NCBI GenBank assembly: GCA_035079385.1
Contig: JAVHKY010000065.1
Location: 930,001-994,000, forward strand
DNA length: 64,000 nt
Direction of reading: 5' to 3'
Origin: Aspidiotus rigidus
Taxonomy: Eukaryota > Arthropoda > Insecta > Hemiptera > Diaspididae
In this document: piece after piece, positions 35,606 to 48,800 of the stretch
Layout: each line of letters starts with the position of its first letter
Position numbering within the stretch: position 1 is the stretch's first letter
Made by a program: the position numbers and the translations under genes
The notes under the pieces: generated by a model
The model's input: only the letters and a program-made list of their open reading frames with translations
What the model was told of the DNA's origin: nothing
Databases searched by the model: none

Positions 35606-35841
35606 TTCGAAAGATTTCACAGACGGAGCCCACACGCACACACTCGTAGGTAAAACCGCCAGAAGATCCATTTTTCTAGATTCGTATTTCCGATGTACGT
35701 TATCTCTATTTGTACGGCAGACGTATCGCGTTGCGCTCGGAAAACCTCTTCATAATTTTCTATACATAGGGTAAAATTCGACATTTTCGCTTCATCTCAT
35801 ACCTTCTTTGATGGACAATCTGGTTGAACAAGCACGCGGGG

Positions 35842-36017
35842 CATGAAAAGTTCGCTCCGAAGGTGATCCTGCAATGAGGTCATATAAAAGTACAGCTCCA
35901 CCAAGAACGAGATTGTCCTTATCTTGTTTTTCTCGATGTACTGCGTATTCCGCACGAGCGGAGCTGTACTTTTATATGACCTCATTGCAGGATCACCTTC
36001 GAAGCGAACTTTTCATG
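35842..36017. repeat. Foldback, 57/58-bp arms
   Basis: CATGAAAAGTTCGCTCCGAA through the left arm is mirrored at 35960-36017 with one mismatch and one indel. The 61-nt spacer contains the cttatcttgtttttctcgat tract seen near 3500 and 5830. It belongs to the same repeat family as 3400-3790 and 5411-5860. Confidence 0.8.
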
Positions 36018-37544
36018 ATATCGCGTAACGATGACCAACGTAAAGAATTTTCGAGAACGAGATACTACACCAGGGGACGAAGTGGCGAGCGAGATGCGAG
36101 ATGTAAAGAGACACCCTATGACACAAGACTTTCATCTTTGGTCTCAACGAATCATCATTAAAACTAACCTATGTTTAAATATATACCAGATATAAACTAT
36201 GAATTGCGTGTTTTTATGAAACAAACAATACCTTTAGAATTACCCTGAAATAATCTGGTCGATGTAAACAACATAAGTATGTACTAAGTCCAACAATACC
36301 CGCGATATAGATAGTGATGACCTCTTGCTTTTTATGACCTCGATCCACTTACGTCGTAGACTGACATGTTTTTTTTCCCCATTTGGCGATGATCATGAAT
36401 ATATACACGCTAAATCGTACAGCCGAAAAAACTGGAGAATAAAGTATTCACATCTCAACTTTTTAGCTTTAGAAAAACGAAATTTTCCCGTACAAAATCT
36501 CGTTCCTTCGAACCTCAATTTCCCCCTCTCTCACGTCGATGATACTGAAAAGTACACAAAATAACTAACTATTCGTCAACAACTAGGGAAAAAATATTTT
36601 CGCAGTCATCTTCGGGTGCCCCCCCCCGATCTCAGTTTCCCTATTCACTAGACTTTCTATCGTAGCAAAGCATCTCGCTATTACCGATATCAAAACACCT
36701 TCGAAGTTGATAAAAGTTGAGATTCGCTCGAACTCCGACCCTTTCCATTGAAAAAATTCATTTCTCGTCTTTCAGAGGTTAAAAACGTTCAGCATTAGCC
36801 CCCCTCCCCTACCGGCACCAACATCGAAACGTACAAGAAATTTACATTCCCTTTAAGAAACCCTTTTCGCTATCGACTCTTCTATGACCAGCCCTCCGCC
36901 CCTACACAAATATAAAAACAAAATTCTAACATCTCCATAATTATAATATAATAGGATAGAAAAACAGTTTTGACCTCAACTTCTAGTCTTGGAATATTTT
37001 CCCTCACAAAATCTTGATCCTTCGAACCTCAACTACCCCCTCCCTCCCGTCGATGACACTGAAAAGTACACAAAAATAGTAACTATTCGTCAAGAGCTAT
37101 AGGGGGAGTTGTAATCCTCGGTCGCCACGATCTCGATTTCTGGTAAACATTCAAGAAGTCTTATTCTCTAGACTTAATTCTATCGAAGTAAAGCATCAAG
37201 AGAGAAAATCTTTCGCTCCAACACTGCCCCCGACCTCTCGATCACTAATACTAGAACATACGAGAAGGGTAGAAAACTTATACGTGATAGATTTCATTTT
37301 GCCGTAGCCTAATCGCACCGAAAAAAATACAAGAATACAAGGGCAGAAAATCTTCGACGTACAACTTGACGTTCACTCAAACATCGACCGCTTCCATTGA
37401 GAACTAGAGTAAAAAGTCCCGCCATCAATTTCGAATCCTAATTGGAATTTTCATTCCCGAAAGAAAAACCTTTCTCACAATAGACTCTTCTACGACTAGC
37501 CCCCCAGAACGTGATTTAAAAATTTTTATCATTATTTAGAAGGA

Positions 37545-37990
37545 CAGAGAAACAGTTTTGCCAAAGTTTTAAATTTTTTCCAGTATATTTTCACGATTTC
37601 GGAAACAATTCCTCATTTTACGTTAGCAAAACTGAATCTCTCCTCTTACACATGCGCCCTGAAAATATTTTGTTCAAAAAACTTACCAGTCTTCATCCAA
37701 TGCGAGAAAGCGCGAAATTCAACGGCGGCAAACGCGAAATGCTTCCTTCGAACGACGACGCAATGTGAGATTCGCTAACGGATGCGAGGGACAAAAACGA
37801 GAACGAAAAAAGCGGCAGAAACGCGACGACTCACGAAATTTACGCGACTGAAGAAAAGACAAACTCTCGATTGCCTGCATTCGAGATTACGAAAAGTGAA
37901 AAAAGTACGTTTAAATAGAACGGGAAAAAAAAGACTGATCAACAATATTACATCGAAAAACTTCGCGATACATGAGCCGAATCAAGACTG
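37545..37990. repeat. Direct-repeat block, copy B
   Basis: Counterpart of 5030-5400 and 5865-6290. Only one copy is present here. Confidence 0.65.
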
Positions 37991-40216
37991 AATCGAGTTA
38001 CCGCTAATAAAAGTACAACCAAGCTAGGTAGCCATTACATCGAAAAACTTCACGATGCATGAGCCGAATCGGGACCGAACCGAGTTACCGCTAGCAAAAG
38101 TACGACCAAGTTAGGAAGCCTCTCGCAAAGCGGATTTAAACTTCGGAAACGATTCCAAAGGAAATACTGTCGAAAGAGCTGCGAGCGAGCGCGTTTTATA
38201 GGCGACGAGAGCTCGTGCTCACACCGATTTTCGATTCTCTCCTCCCAGCGTGCGCGGAAGCTCAAAGTTGCGCGCGAAGTAGCCCAATGATATAATGATT
38301 CCTAATCAAACTCGATCCCCACTCGTAGTATCGCACAGATTCTCTCTTCCCAGCGTGCGCAAAAGCTCGATGTTGTGCGAAGCTGCCCAATAATATTCGA
38401 TCTACCGGGCCCCACTCGAATGATGTGCGAAAAAAATTGCGCGTGTGAATAAGCAACCCTTCTCCCTTGTTTCCGTGCTCTCTCTGTTACACTCGATTCA
38501 AAATCATACGAGTATTTTCTAAGAATTTTCCATCGCCCATGTAAAAGCGAATACGAGAATACCGCGTCGAAAGAGCGCGAAGAAATTTGATTTGCATGAT
38601 TTCGACTCGAATAAAAATCTCGTACTGAATTTTTGAAGCGTATATTTTGTAAATAAAAGCCTATATAATACTCCTCTTAATCCCTGGTTTGAATAAAGAT
38701 GAGAGTTTGAGGCTTATGATAAAAAGCTTTCGGTGGTTTAGGTTTCAGGTTTCTCAAATTGACGAGGAAATTATAAAAATTTATCTATTTGATCCAGGTA
38801 GCTCTAGCGTATTTTAATTGACCATCATATTAATGTATTACACATATGTTTAATGCTTGAGAGCGACACAAAGAAGGTCCGATTGTTATACACAAAAGAT
38901 TACAATTTCGTCTACCCTTCGTATACATAGGCCAAGAAACAAAAAGTTTTCGTTCGAAGTATTTCTTTATAACAATTTTTCGACTGTCTCATAGTGGTTC
39001 TGATGACCGATCTTTTCTCCTCGTATGGGTTAGTGTACAATTCTCTATATAAAAATGCAAGCTGCAGCAAAGAAGGATGAAATACCGAAACTACACATAT
39101 TTTCACGAAATTCATGTAAGAATGATGGTTTGAAAGATGTTTAGAGATTATGGGAAAGCCGCAGCGGTGAACCTGTCTTATACATGAATCTTCATCGGAT
39201 GTCTGACCAGCATATTTTGAACATTGATGGAGTTAATTCTTAGCTAAGAATTCCGTCGAATAGTCTTATTTTCGTAATCTCATCTTCCTCGACTCTGTAC
39301 TGATTTGTACTGAATTAATTTCCTTGAGAATTCATATACGTGTATTCTTATGACACTATGAGCGCCAGTTTTACGAGTTACACATGACCTTATGGGTAAT
39401 TTTATCTTAAATTTGATTGACTCATTACCTGACCTGGAGCGAAAAATGTTGTTTTGAAATCTTTTAGAAAGGTGTCTCAAGTCGTATAACAATCACATAT
39501 TTTGCCCCCTACTGCTGAGAAAATTCATTACACTTGGATTGAATAAAGCGAAACAAAATTTATTGTTTCCCCGATATAGGGTTTCTTTAGGGTTTTTTCC
39601 CACACTAAAAATATAATCTTGAACGTATAATTGGATACCTACGGTTCAACATCAATTTCTCATGTCTCTCTATTACTATCATCGATAGCCGATATAAATT
39701 TAGCATGTTTAGAAAGCCCACTCATACCGTGATGTGATTGATGGCGGTTCTTCTCACTTCCGCCTCCCTCAAGCATTCTAACTTTCAATTGAAGATTCGT
39801 CCTCGTCAATTCTCCCGAGGGTCATCCAAAAATATACTTTACATTATTAACCTCCCGATGAAGACCAACAACAACTTTAATTATAGAGCTCAGGTCGTTA
39901 TCCCTATTCCATAGAAGGGCTTATAGTTTTGTGACTTACTCACAACCTCATCGATGATTATGCACCCCTCAAATCTAGTTGGCTCAGTACTCGACTTATA
40001 GAATAATGAATGTTTTCTACAAAAAGGTTTCTGAAATCCTAAATCGATCCCATATTTCACCCTATAAAAACGCGCACCGAATACAAATACAAAATTCTCC
40101 AATTTCGAAACCAGAATTTTTTGTCTCCCCCCCATAGTCTTTCCATAGGGCACTTTCTCTCTACCAAAAATATACTGATCGTTGATATAATGCTGGAATA
40201 TTGGTACAGATACTTA

Positions 40217-40632
40217 TGGACGACGTTATTTTAGCAACAGAGTTTGGCTCTTGTCAGCACCAACGGGAGAGGAGGAAAAGGTACATTTTCTTTGACTTCG
40301 GGTTTTCCAGAGAACTGAGGTGCATAGAGAAGAAACGAGGAGAAAGAAGAGGCTATACAGAAAACGATTTCGATGGGAGACTCCCGCTGATAGGTTTTTT
40401 CTCAGACCTAGTCTGGTCCTCGGCGGTCCTGACTCTTGCTGGTGGAGATTATCTACTTATTAATTTCACTTCAGTGAACAAGGATTTACATTTGCTATTC
40501 AGGTCAGAAGCACGCACCGCGTCGCGTCATTCTATCTGCATGAGATCTTGCTTTTGCCGAAAATCAACTCTTGAAGGCTACTACAATTACCAGATATATG
40601 ACAGATTGCTAATTCAATCGCTTCATGAAATA
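40217..40632. other. Sequence specific to copy B
   Basis: The two duplicates align up to about 40217 and again from about 40632, but the DNA between is unrelated to 8166-8600. A 165-codon plus frame begins at 40201 in shared DNA and runs through this insert. The mixed origin and lack of any domain make it a likely chance frame. Confidence 0.45.
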
Positions 40633-40917
40633 ATGTACGTTGGACTGTGTTTATTACATTTTAATGCACATATTTATGCCCCGGATTTATCATATTAATT
40701 ATCTGTATAGTTAGCCAATATCACCACCAATTCGTCGTAGTTTCCACTAAGAAATACATATCTAAGAAATATTTATACAATATGGAACGAAACATACTTA
40801 AATAATTAACTTGCTTGCACTAATCCATTAAAGAAGGACCCTTGTACACGGGTACAAAGTGCTTCCCAGAAAAGAACAAAAAGAAGAGAAGTCGGTGAGA
40901 TGAAAACTATTCTCTAT

Positions 40918-41590
40918 ATGTCAGCGGCGGGCAACCTTTTTTCCGCGCGACCACCTTTTGGCTCGATTGATTTTTGGCCTTAAACTGAATCGAGGTCTCG
41001 TTCCCTCATGGTGTAATCAGTCAGTTCAAATAGGACACTCCATATTAGAGATATACCCTGTTATATGTAGGTTCAGAGCTCGAAGTTTCTCATAGTCCCC
41101 ACAGTAGGTCAAAACCTAGTTATTCCATGTATGTTAGGCCAAGTGGCGTACAGAATTGCTCGTTTGTTCCCCATCTTAGGACTACTATATAATCCCAGTA
41201 TATAGACTAACTATCTCACGGGCTTCCTGACTCCACTCGTGAGCCTCCCTCTCTTCTGAAAGTAGTACAAACTTATTATGAGTTCAGCATAGGGCTAGGG
41301 TAACAATCTCACAGGTTATAACTTTTTCTCCTGGCTCATCTAAATAGCTGAATATAGGCCGAGTGTATGATGTATACCATCAGTGCAGGTCTTACTATAG
41401 GCTTTTGTGCAAGCCTGTTATATAGTACACAATTTTTAGACACAATTTTTAGGGGGAGGAGAGGTTCATTGAAGACTAAATATGTCAAAATTCTCGAAAT
41501 AAACCATCTATTTTGGGAGAATTACAAAATAAATAAATAAATTGTCCACAAGAATCTTACATTTCTCATTATTTTAATGACTTAAAATAT
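40918..41590. mobile_element. Insertion in copy B with one hAT-like end
   Basis: Copy A runs without interruption across this point (about 8878). The insert begins CAGCGGCGGGCAACC, which resembles hAT termini, but no inverted copy or target-site duplication is visible at the other end. It is probably a truncated or decayed element. Confidence 0.45.
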
Positions 41591-41744
41591 CTATCTCCCA
41601 CGCATGCCCTTTACCCTCTGCTAAAATTATGCGGTAGCTAACAGTCAGTCATTTTGATTCGATTGCAAAACCCACTTTGCTCACCGCTACTCAATAATTA
41701 ATAATCACTCATTATTCACTTTAAATAAATCTATACAGTATAAT

Positions 41745-42068
41745 ATCACTCTTGAGGCAGTCCTCAGCAAGGTGTCGACGGGTGCATTGAATAATGGGCA
41801 CGTGACACGAATCTAGCATGTGTCCTCAACATCTAAAATTCAGACAGCCGTTTTTTTTTATTCACTCTTGGAGGACTGAAGCTATTAGCACGTCTTCGAT
41901 GTCCCAATGATGAATTGTCGGCAGCCGGTGATACGGGTGTTGAATTTGAATTGAAAGTGTTAGCACGCTTTCGACTCGTGCCTTGCAATGGTGAACTCAG
42001 GGTATCCGATGTTACCGGCGTTGATTTCTCCAAAGATGTTCCTTCACACGGTGTGGGCAAGGATGGAA
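41745..42068 (-). pseudogene. Broken zinc-knuckle exon of the copy B gene
   Basis: This is the homologue of 9057-9403. The acceptor tttttatcag is kept and the first part stays in frame (VPSLPTPCEGTSLEKSTPVT). An A-run insertion near 41855 then shifts the frame and a stop follows at 41833-41835. The DNA of the first knuckle has lost a cysteine codon (tgc to ttt), and part of the second knuckle is deleted. If used, the exon would add only about 78 residues without any knuckle. Confidence 0.75.
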
Positions 42069-42154
42069 CTGATAAAAATGCATAAGAAAATTCATTAATA
42101 CGTCATTCATTATGGAGGGTATAGGGGAGATAGATGAGAATTTCGTTCCTTCAT

Positions 42155-42336
42155 TTAAGGAGGGAGTAAAATTTCTGGTGTGATACTCGTAGTTTGAGGG
42201 CGAGATATGTGAATAAATTTTTTCTTTACTCTACGCTCGAACAGGCTTAAGAGGGAATGGGTGACATCATTTTCCTCTTCAGGGTGGACTCGGGTAATAT
42301 TTGTGGCTGAAACATATAAGCCAGTCTCTTTGTCCA
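42155..42336 (-). CDS. Alternative terminal exon of the copy B gene
   Basis: It opens after a poly-pyrimidine tract and TTTAG at 42337-42338, joins the first exon in phase (V-D-K-E-T) and ends at 42155. It aligns with 9490-9665: SATNIT, PEEEN and HIS-P-QT are shared. With the knuckle exon broken, this is the only intact known 3' end of the copy B gene. No domain is recognised. Confidence 0.55.
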
Positions 42337-42477
42337 CTAAAAAAAAAAAAATAATAATCATGACGATCTCTCTCTTAAGAATAAACTTCACTCTAATAGG
42401 TTTGAAGGGAATAACAGGTTAGGCCTCTGTTGTGGGTTTAAGAAGACACCAAACAAAAGTTTCTAATTTCATATTAC

Positions 42478-45400
42478 CTTGAATTTCTTCTAACTTTCCA
42501 TCATCTTCATGACTCATCATCTTCTCATTTGTATTTTCTGGACTCTTTGTACCTCGATCGAATTTCTGGACTGTCGGATTGCTGATTGGAAGCAGCCTCT
42601 CCATTGTTATTTCCTCGCATGGTGAAAGAATCGGTGAAAGTAGAGGGGGTCTCCTAGCGAAAGCATTTAAAATAATCTCCACAGATAGGTTTTCCTGTGA
42701 AATTTCCGGCACTTCCACGGGAGAAATAGACGAGGCATTTTCTTGACCACTTGATAACTCTGTGAATTCTTCTTCAACGGAGTGTAGAACTGGAGAAAAT
42801 ATAGAGGGTATTTTTACTCGATTATTTTGGTTTGCAGAGGGAAGAAACGCGCTGACCTCCAGAGAAAGGTTTTCCTGTGCAATTTCCAGCACTTCTATGG
42901 TGGGAATGAACGCGGAATTTTCTCGATCGTTTGATAACTCCATTGAATTCTCCTCTACTGAGTGTGGGATTGGGGAACATGCAGAGGGTATTTCTATTAG
43001 ATTATTTTGGTATGCAGAGGGAAGAAACGCGCTGACTTCCAGAGAAAGGTTTTCCTGTGCAATTTCCGGCACTTCTATGGTGGGAATGAACGCGGAATTT
43101 TCTCGACCGCTTGATAACTCTGTGAATTCTTCTTCAACGGAGTGTAGAACTGGAGAAAATATAGAGGGTATTATTACTCGATTATTTTGGTTTGCAGAGG
43201 GAAGAAACGCGCTGACCTCCAGAGAAAGGTTTTCCTGTGCAATTTCCAGCACTTCTATGGTGGGAATGAACGCGGAATTTTCTCGATCGTTTGATAACTC
43301 CATTGAATTCTCCTCTACTGAGTGTGGGATTGGGGAACATGCAGAGGGTATTTCTATTAGATTATTTTGGTATGCAGAGGGAAGAAACGCGCTGACTTCC
43401 AGAGAAAGGTTTTCCTGTGCAATTTCCGGCACTTCTATGGTGGGAATGAACGCGGAATTTTCTCGACCGCTTGATAACTCTGTGAATTCTTCTTCAACGG
43501 AGTGTAGAACTGGAGAAAATATAGAGGGTATTATTACTCGATTATTTTGGTATGCAGAGGGAAGAAACGCGCTGACCTCCAGAGAAAGGTTTTCCTGTGC
43601 AATTTCCGGCACTTCTATGGTGGGAATGAACGCGGAATTTTCTCGATCGTTTGATAACTCCATTGAATTCTCCTCTACTGAGTGTGGGATTGGGGAACAT
43701 GCAGAGGGTATTTCTATTAGATTATTTTGGTATGCAGAGGGAAGAAACGCGCTGACTTCCAGAGAAAGGTTTTCCTGTGCAATTTCCGGCACTTCTATGG
43801 TGGGAATGAACGCGGAATTTTCTCGACCGCTTGATAACTCTGTGAATTCTTCTTCAACGGAGTGTAGAACTGGAGAAAATATAGAGGGTATTATTACTCG
43901 ATTATTTTGGTATGCAGAGGGAAGAAACGCGCTGACCTCCAGAGAAAGGTTTTCCTGTGCAATTTCCGGCACTTCTATGGTGGGAATGAACGCGGAATTT
44001 TCTCGATCGTTTGATAACTCCATTGAATTCTCCTCTACTGAGTGTGGGATTGGGGAACATGCAGAGGGTATTTCTATTAGATTATTTTGGTATGCAGAGG
44101 GAAGAAACGCGCTGACTTCCAGAGAAAGGTTTTCCTGTGCAATTTCCGGCACTTCTATGGTGGGAATGAACGCGGAATTTTCTCGACCGCTTGATAACTC
44201 TGTGAATTCTTCTTCAACGGAGTGTAGAACTGGAGAAAATATAGAGGGTATTATTACTCGATTATTTTGGTATGCAGAGGGAAGAAACGCGCTGACCTCC
44301 AGAGAAAGGTTTTCCTGTGCAATTTCCGGCACTTCTATGGTGGGAATGAACGCGGAATTTTCTCGATCGTTTGATAACTCCATTGAATTCTCCTCTACTG
44401 AGTGTGGGATTGGGGAACATGCAGAGGGTATTTCTATTAGATTATTTTGGTATGCAGAGGGAAGAAACGCGCTGACTTCCAGAGAAAGGTTTTCCTGTGC
44501 AATTTCCGGCACTTCTATGGTGGGAATGAACGCGGAATTTTCTCGACCGCTTGATAACTCTGTGAATTCTTCTTCAACGGAGTGTAGAACTGGAGAAAAT
44601 ATAGAGGGTATTATTACTCGATTATTTTGGTATGCAGAGGGAAGAAACGCGCTGACCTCCAGAGAAAGGTTTTCCTGTGCAATTTCCGGCACTTCTATGG
44701 TGGGAATGAACGCGGAATTTTCTCGATCGTTTGATAACTCCATTGAATTCTCCTCTACTGAGTGTGGGATTGGGGAACATGCAGAGGGTATTTCTATTAG
44801 ATTATTTTGGTATGCAGAGGGAAGAAACGCGCTGACTTCCAGAGAAAGGTTTTCCTGTGCAATTTCCGGCACTTCTATGGTGGGAATGAACGCGGAATTT
44901 TCTCGACCGCTTGATAACTCTGTGAATTCTTCTTCAACGGAGTGTAGAACTGGAGAAAATATAGAGGGTATTATTACTCGATTATTTTGGTATGCAGAGG
45001 GAAGAAACGCGCTGACCTCCAGAGAAAGGTTTTCCTGTGCAATTTCCGGCACTTCTATGGTGGGAATGAACGCGGAATTTTCTCGATCGTTTGATAACTC
45101 CATTGAATTCTCCTCTACTGAGTGTGGGATTGGGGAACATGCAGAGGGTATTTCTATTAGATTATTTTGGTATGCAGAGGGAAGAAACGCGCTGACCTCC
45201 AGAGAAAGGTTTTCCTGTGCAATTTCCGGCACTTCCACGGGAGAAATAGACGAGGCATTTTCTTGACCGCTTGATAACTCTGTGAATTCGTCTTCAACGG
45301 AGTGTAGAACTCGAGAAAATATAGAAGGTATTTCCACTCGATTATTCTGGCATGCAGAGGGAAGAAACGCGCTGACCTCCAGAGAAAGGTTTTCCTGTGC

Positions 45401-45859
45401 AATTTCCGGCACTTCTATGGTGGGAATGAACGCGGAATTTTCTCGATCGCTTGATAACTCCATCGAATTCTTCTCTACTGAGTGTGGGATTGAGGAACAT
45501 GCAGAGGGTATTTCTATTAGAATATTTTGAGAAGCAGGAGGGAGAACTTTTTCAACATCATTTTCTTCCGCAGCTTGCCTTCCGTCTGGATCAAGCCCAC
45601 TCATCAAAGTTAGCAGACGGAATTCCACCAATATTTTGAGCAGGTCATTTAAATTCATCATTTCGGGAGGGATACCGATGTTCATCAATGCGGATCTCAT
45701 TTCCGATAGAACCACATAATGGTGCAAGGTGAGCGAATTTAGCCGTGCCCTCAATGATCTGTTTTCGCGAATCAATATCTTAATAACTTCAATGGCGAGA
45801 TTGGCTAAAGTTTTAGGTGATCTTTCTGAAGAGGCCATTTTCTGTAACAGATCAAACAT
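42478..45859 (-). CDS. First coding exon, 60-residue tandem-repeat protein (copy B)
   Basis: I do not recognise the family beyond its paralogue at 9802-10804. The exon has about 1127 codons from ATG at 45859 (or the in-frame ATG at 45838 after a possible acceptor) to donor AAG|GTAATA at 42477. Residues 1-105 match the copy A N-terminus, including NIGIPPEMMN and SGLDPDGRQAAEENDVEK. Then come 16 repeats of 60 residues alternating between two types (IPSACSPIPHSVEENSMELS and IPSIFSPVLHSVEEEFTELS), each followed by the shared ENSAFIPTIEVPEIAQENLS. The C-terminal tail resembles copy A. The repeats are acidic and Ser/Pro-rich, so likely disordered. There is no signal peptide. The reading frame is intact throughout, which argues for a live gene. 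Confidence 0.7.
42770..45530. repeat. 360-bp coding tandem repeat, about 8 units
   Basis: The motif cttcaacggagtgtagaact or its close variant recurs exactly every 360 bp (42775, 43135, 43495, 43855, 44215, 44575, 44935, 45295). Each unit consists of two 180-bp halves. Inner units are almost identical at the nucleotide level, including silent sites, so they were homogenised recently. Copy A has only a few diverged segments, so the growth happened after the duplication. Confidence 0.95.
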
Positions 45860-45899
45860 ATTTTATGGATTTTGTTTCCTTCTGATTTGTCTGAAAATT

Positions 45900-48800
45900 A
45901 AAAGTCTTTGAAACTGATTGAAGGATACAATGGTGCCGAATGATAGTTTTTTTAAAGATATCTAGGACATCAAGGGTCTATAAACAAATGCTTCACGGAC
46001 GAATGACTCAAGCATTAATTCCAAGGAAGCGGGGTATGTCTATCTTTTGAAGGAAAATTTGATTGAAGACGGGGGGGGGGGAGAATTTCAACTCCTATAA
46101 TACACTAGGATCGATTATTTGATGGTCATGAGTACCACAAATGCTCCTCCTGATCTACCATGCATGAAAGTAAAAATTCCTTCAAATAATTTCTTTGTAT
46201 TTATGATTTTCCAAAATCCCTCTCCTCATATACACATTGGACTTGATGATTTTCATATCGCTCAACACCCGAAATCTCTCCAAGTCTCCTCCTGATATAC
46301 CTAGATTGATGATAAGAATTTGTCCATACCTTCCCTCTTTGTAAATACATATAGTTCAATTGCCAAATTTTTGTTAAGAATATAATTGATTGGAAATCGA
46401 AATCTTGTCACCCTTCCCTTTAAGTGCATAACTGGATGGTCGAAATTCTTCAAATTTTTCAAGTAGATTAGATTCCCTCCTCCAAACAATAATTTGTCCG
46501 GGAAATATTTTTCCAAAATGAACCTCTATCAAATAGGTCTCATATACAAATTTTAAAGCTCACATTTTGTCACGGGACGCAGTATTAATATATTTGTAGG
46601 CGCGCAAAATCGTATGTCTTTTCGAAGTTAAGACGATATTATGATTGCGAAAGCGAACATTGTGGGGGAGAAGAAATTAAAAGTTAATGAACTCGATAGC
46701 CTATAATTGAATTGAAAAATGAATCTTTATATTTACGGTATTAAATAATGACGGATCAGTATACGTAATTTGTAATTTTTACGACGGATATTCTCTATAG
46801 CACATAAATCGTCCTATTCTAGAAAGTTGACCTTAAAAAGTTTTGATTATGTTCTATACCAGTACCGCATTGCGCCCCTATAGGAAGAGAAAAACATAGG
46901 ATCGTAAAAACCCCACGAACTCGTAGAGTCGACGGAAACGTTCTAAAAATGATGAAGGTAAGTATTTTAAAAAAGTGTAATTATTGTCAATTCTAGAACC
47001 CTTAAGAAGAGGGGAGGGCTTAAGGCGACAAGGGAACCGATCAATAAGGTACTAGAAAGAAATCCATTCCCGTTCATCGAAACGAGGGACTTCATCTATA
47101 TTTTGTGTTAATTTGGATCCTGGAACCGTTGAGATGGAAAAGGCTATCCGACGAGGTACCATTGAAGTATTGGAAAAATAGAAACATTCCATCAATCGAC
47201 CGAGAAATGTATTTTAGTGGGAAACCTTCTTCATAGGGTAGGAGGGAGGGGGGTATTTCCGATGAATGTCTTCCGTTCGACCTACCGGCGACACTCCTCC
47301 TATCATATGTGTATATATACTCAAAAGTCAAAATTTTTTTAGGTTTCCTCCTATCATATAGGTTGGGATTCGACATTTTTTAAATATTTCCCATAAAACA
47401 GGTTCCTGCCCTTTCGTTCAGTTCCATTGAAGAACCTGGAAGTTATATCAATGAGTAAAGAATTTGACAAAATATTGCAAGCACGCAGAATTTTATTGTG
47501 CAAAAATCGACCGGTTGCAACAACTTCGAGATCCTCTCATCTCCGGTCTGAACAAAATAAAACTATTTACGAGTAACATTAATCGCAATACTTACTGTAT
47601 TCTTGACTCATTACGATATGGCTCACTATGTGGTGACCTATATCACACTTCTTCTTATACTAATTCAAACTTTCAAACCCTCAGACGAGTAAAGGGTGTA
47701 TCCCTAATGAGATAAACTACAAATGTATTTAGAAGAAACCATCCCATAAAACCGCAAAGAATTAACTCAAAGAGATATTTCTCATATTTTCTATACTGAT
47801 TCGAATTCTCAAACCATTGTAACGAAAGAGGAGGGTAGGGTCAAGCCGACGAGTGAAACGATAAAGATACTTGAAATAAACCTTTCGATGAAACGAAGGA
47901 AATCAATTGACGAAGGTATTTTTCTTTATTTTTCTCCGTGTTCCCTGTATTAATTTAAATTTTTGAACCCACGGGATGAGGGTGAAATACTTACGAGGTC
48001 ATGGGTTATCCCGAGAAAAACGATGAGGGCATTTTAAGAAACTATAATCGACAGTCCATGTAACCCAATGAATTGACTTAAAAAGATTTTCTACAAGCTG
48101 GGACAGTAAACCATATAATATCAAGAGACTCCGCTCAACTAACTATGTATAAGGTTCGAAGCTCAAAATAAGGCTAGTATAAAAAAAGCCTGAACCTGGA
48201 CAACAAAGGGGTGGGAACTCTGAAAATTTCGAATCAAATCGTATATTATAGCTTTTATTTCAACTGAGATAGGTTTTCTGTATTACTCAAAGTTCTTTCT
48301 AAATAACATCTAAAGGGGGAGGGGGTTGAGGATTTGTACACGTATAATATTAATCACTCACGATAGTTTGAGCTTCACTTCTTGCCAGCGAAATCCGTCG
48401 GAGACACTTCACGAATGATTTGATCACCCGAAACAGAAAGATGACGATGTGAGTATTATCGGAAAATTAAAAACCGTCAACAAAAATTTCGAAAATTACG
48501 GCTGTCTACTGAGAGCGAAAATATCCGAAATTCGCGCGGCAAAAATTATTAATAAATTCTGGAACTATAATGACGAAACGATATTTTCGAAAAGCTGAAG
48601 ATTTACATTCGAAAATTGGTACCCGAAAAGTCGTCACGAATCTACGAATACACAAAAGGATAGGTAGTTTAGCGTAAATTATATTAAGATACTGAGAATG
48701 CGGACAACAACAACAAGCAATCGTACCGTCTTTATCAGACCGTCATGAAATAAAATAGGTGCGTACACGAATGTGAAAAATATTGTTCTCAACGAAGCAT

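Noticed and set aside
40201..40698. 165-codon plus ORF
   Set aside because: It crosses the junction between shared and copy-B-specific DNA, has no domain, and is absent from copy A.
40918..41590. Complete hAT transposon in copy B
   Set aside because: Only the left end looks hAT-like. No inverted right end, target-site duplication or transposase was found.
42762..45266. An 834-codon plus-strand ORF opposite the repeat gene
   Set aside because: It is the antisense of a 360-bp repeat whose length is a multiple of three. One stop-free repeat keeps the whole frame open, and copy A shows no such frame.
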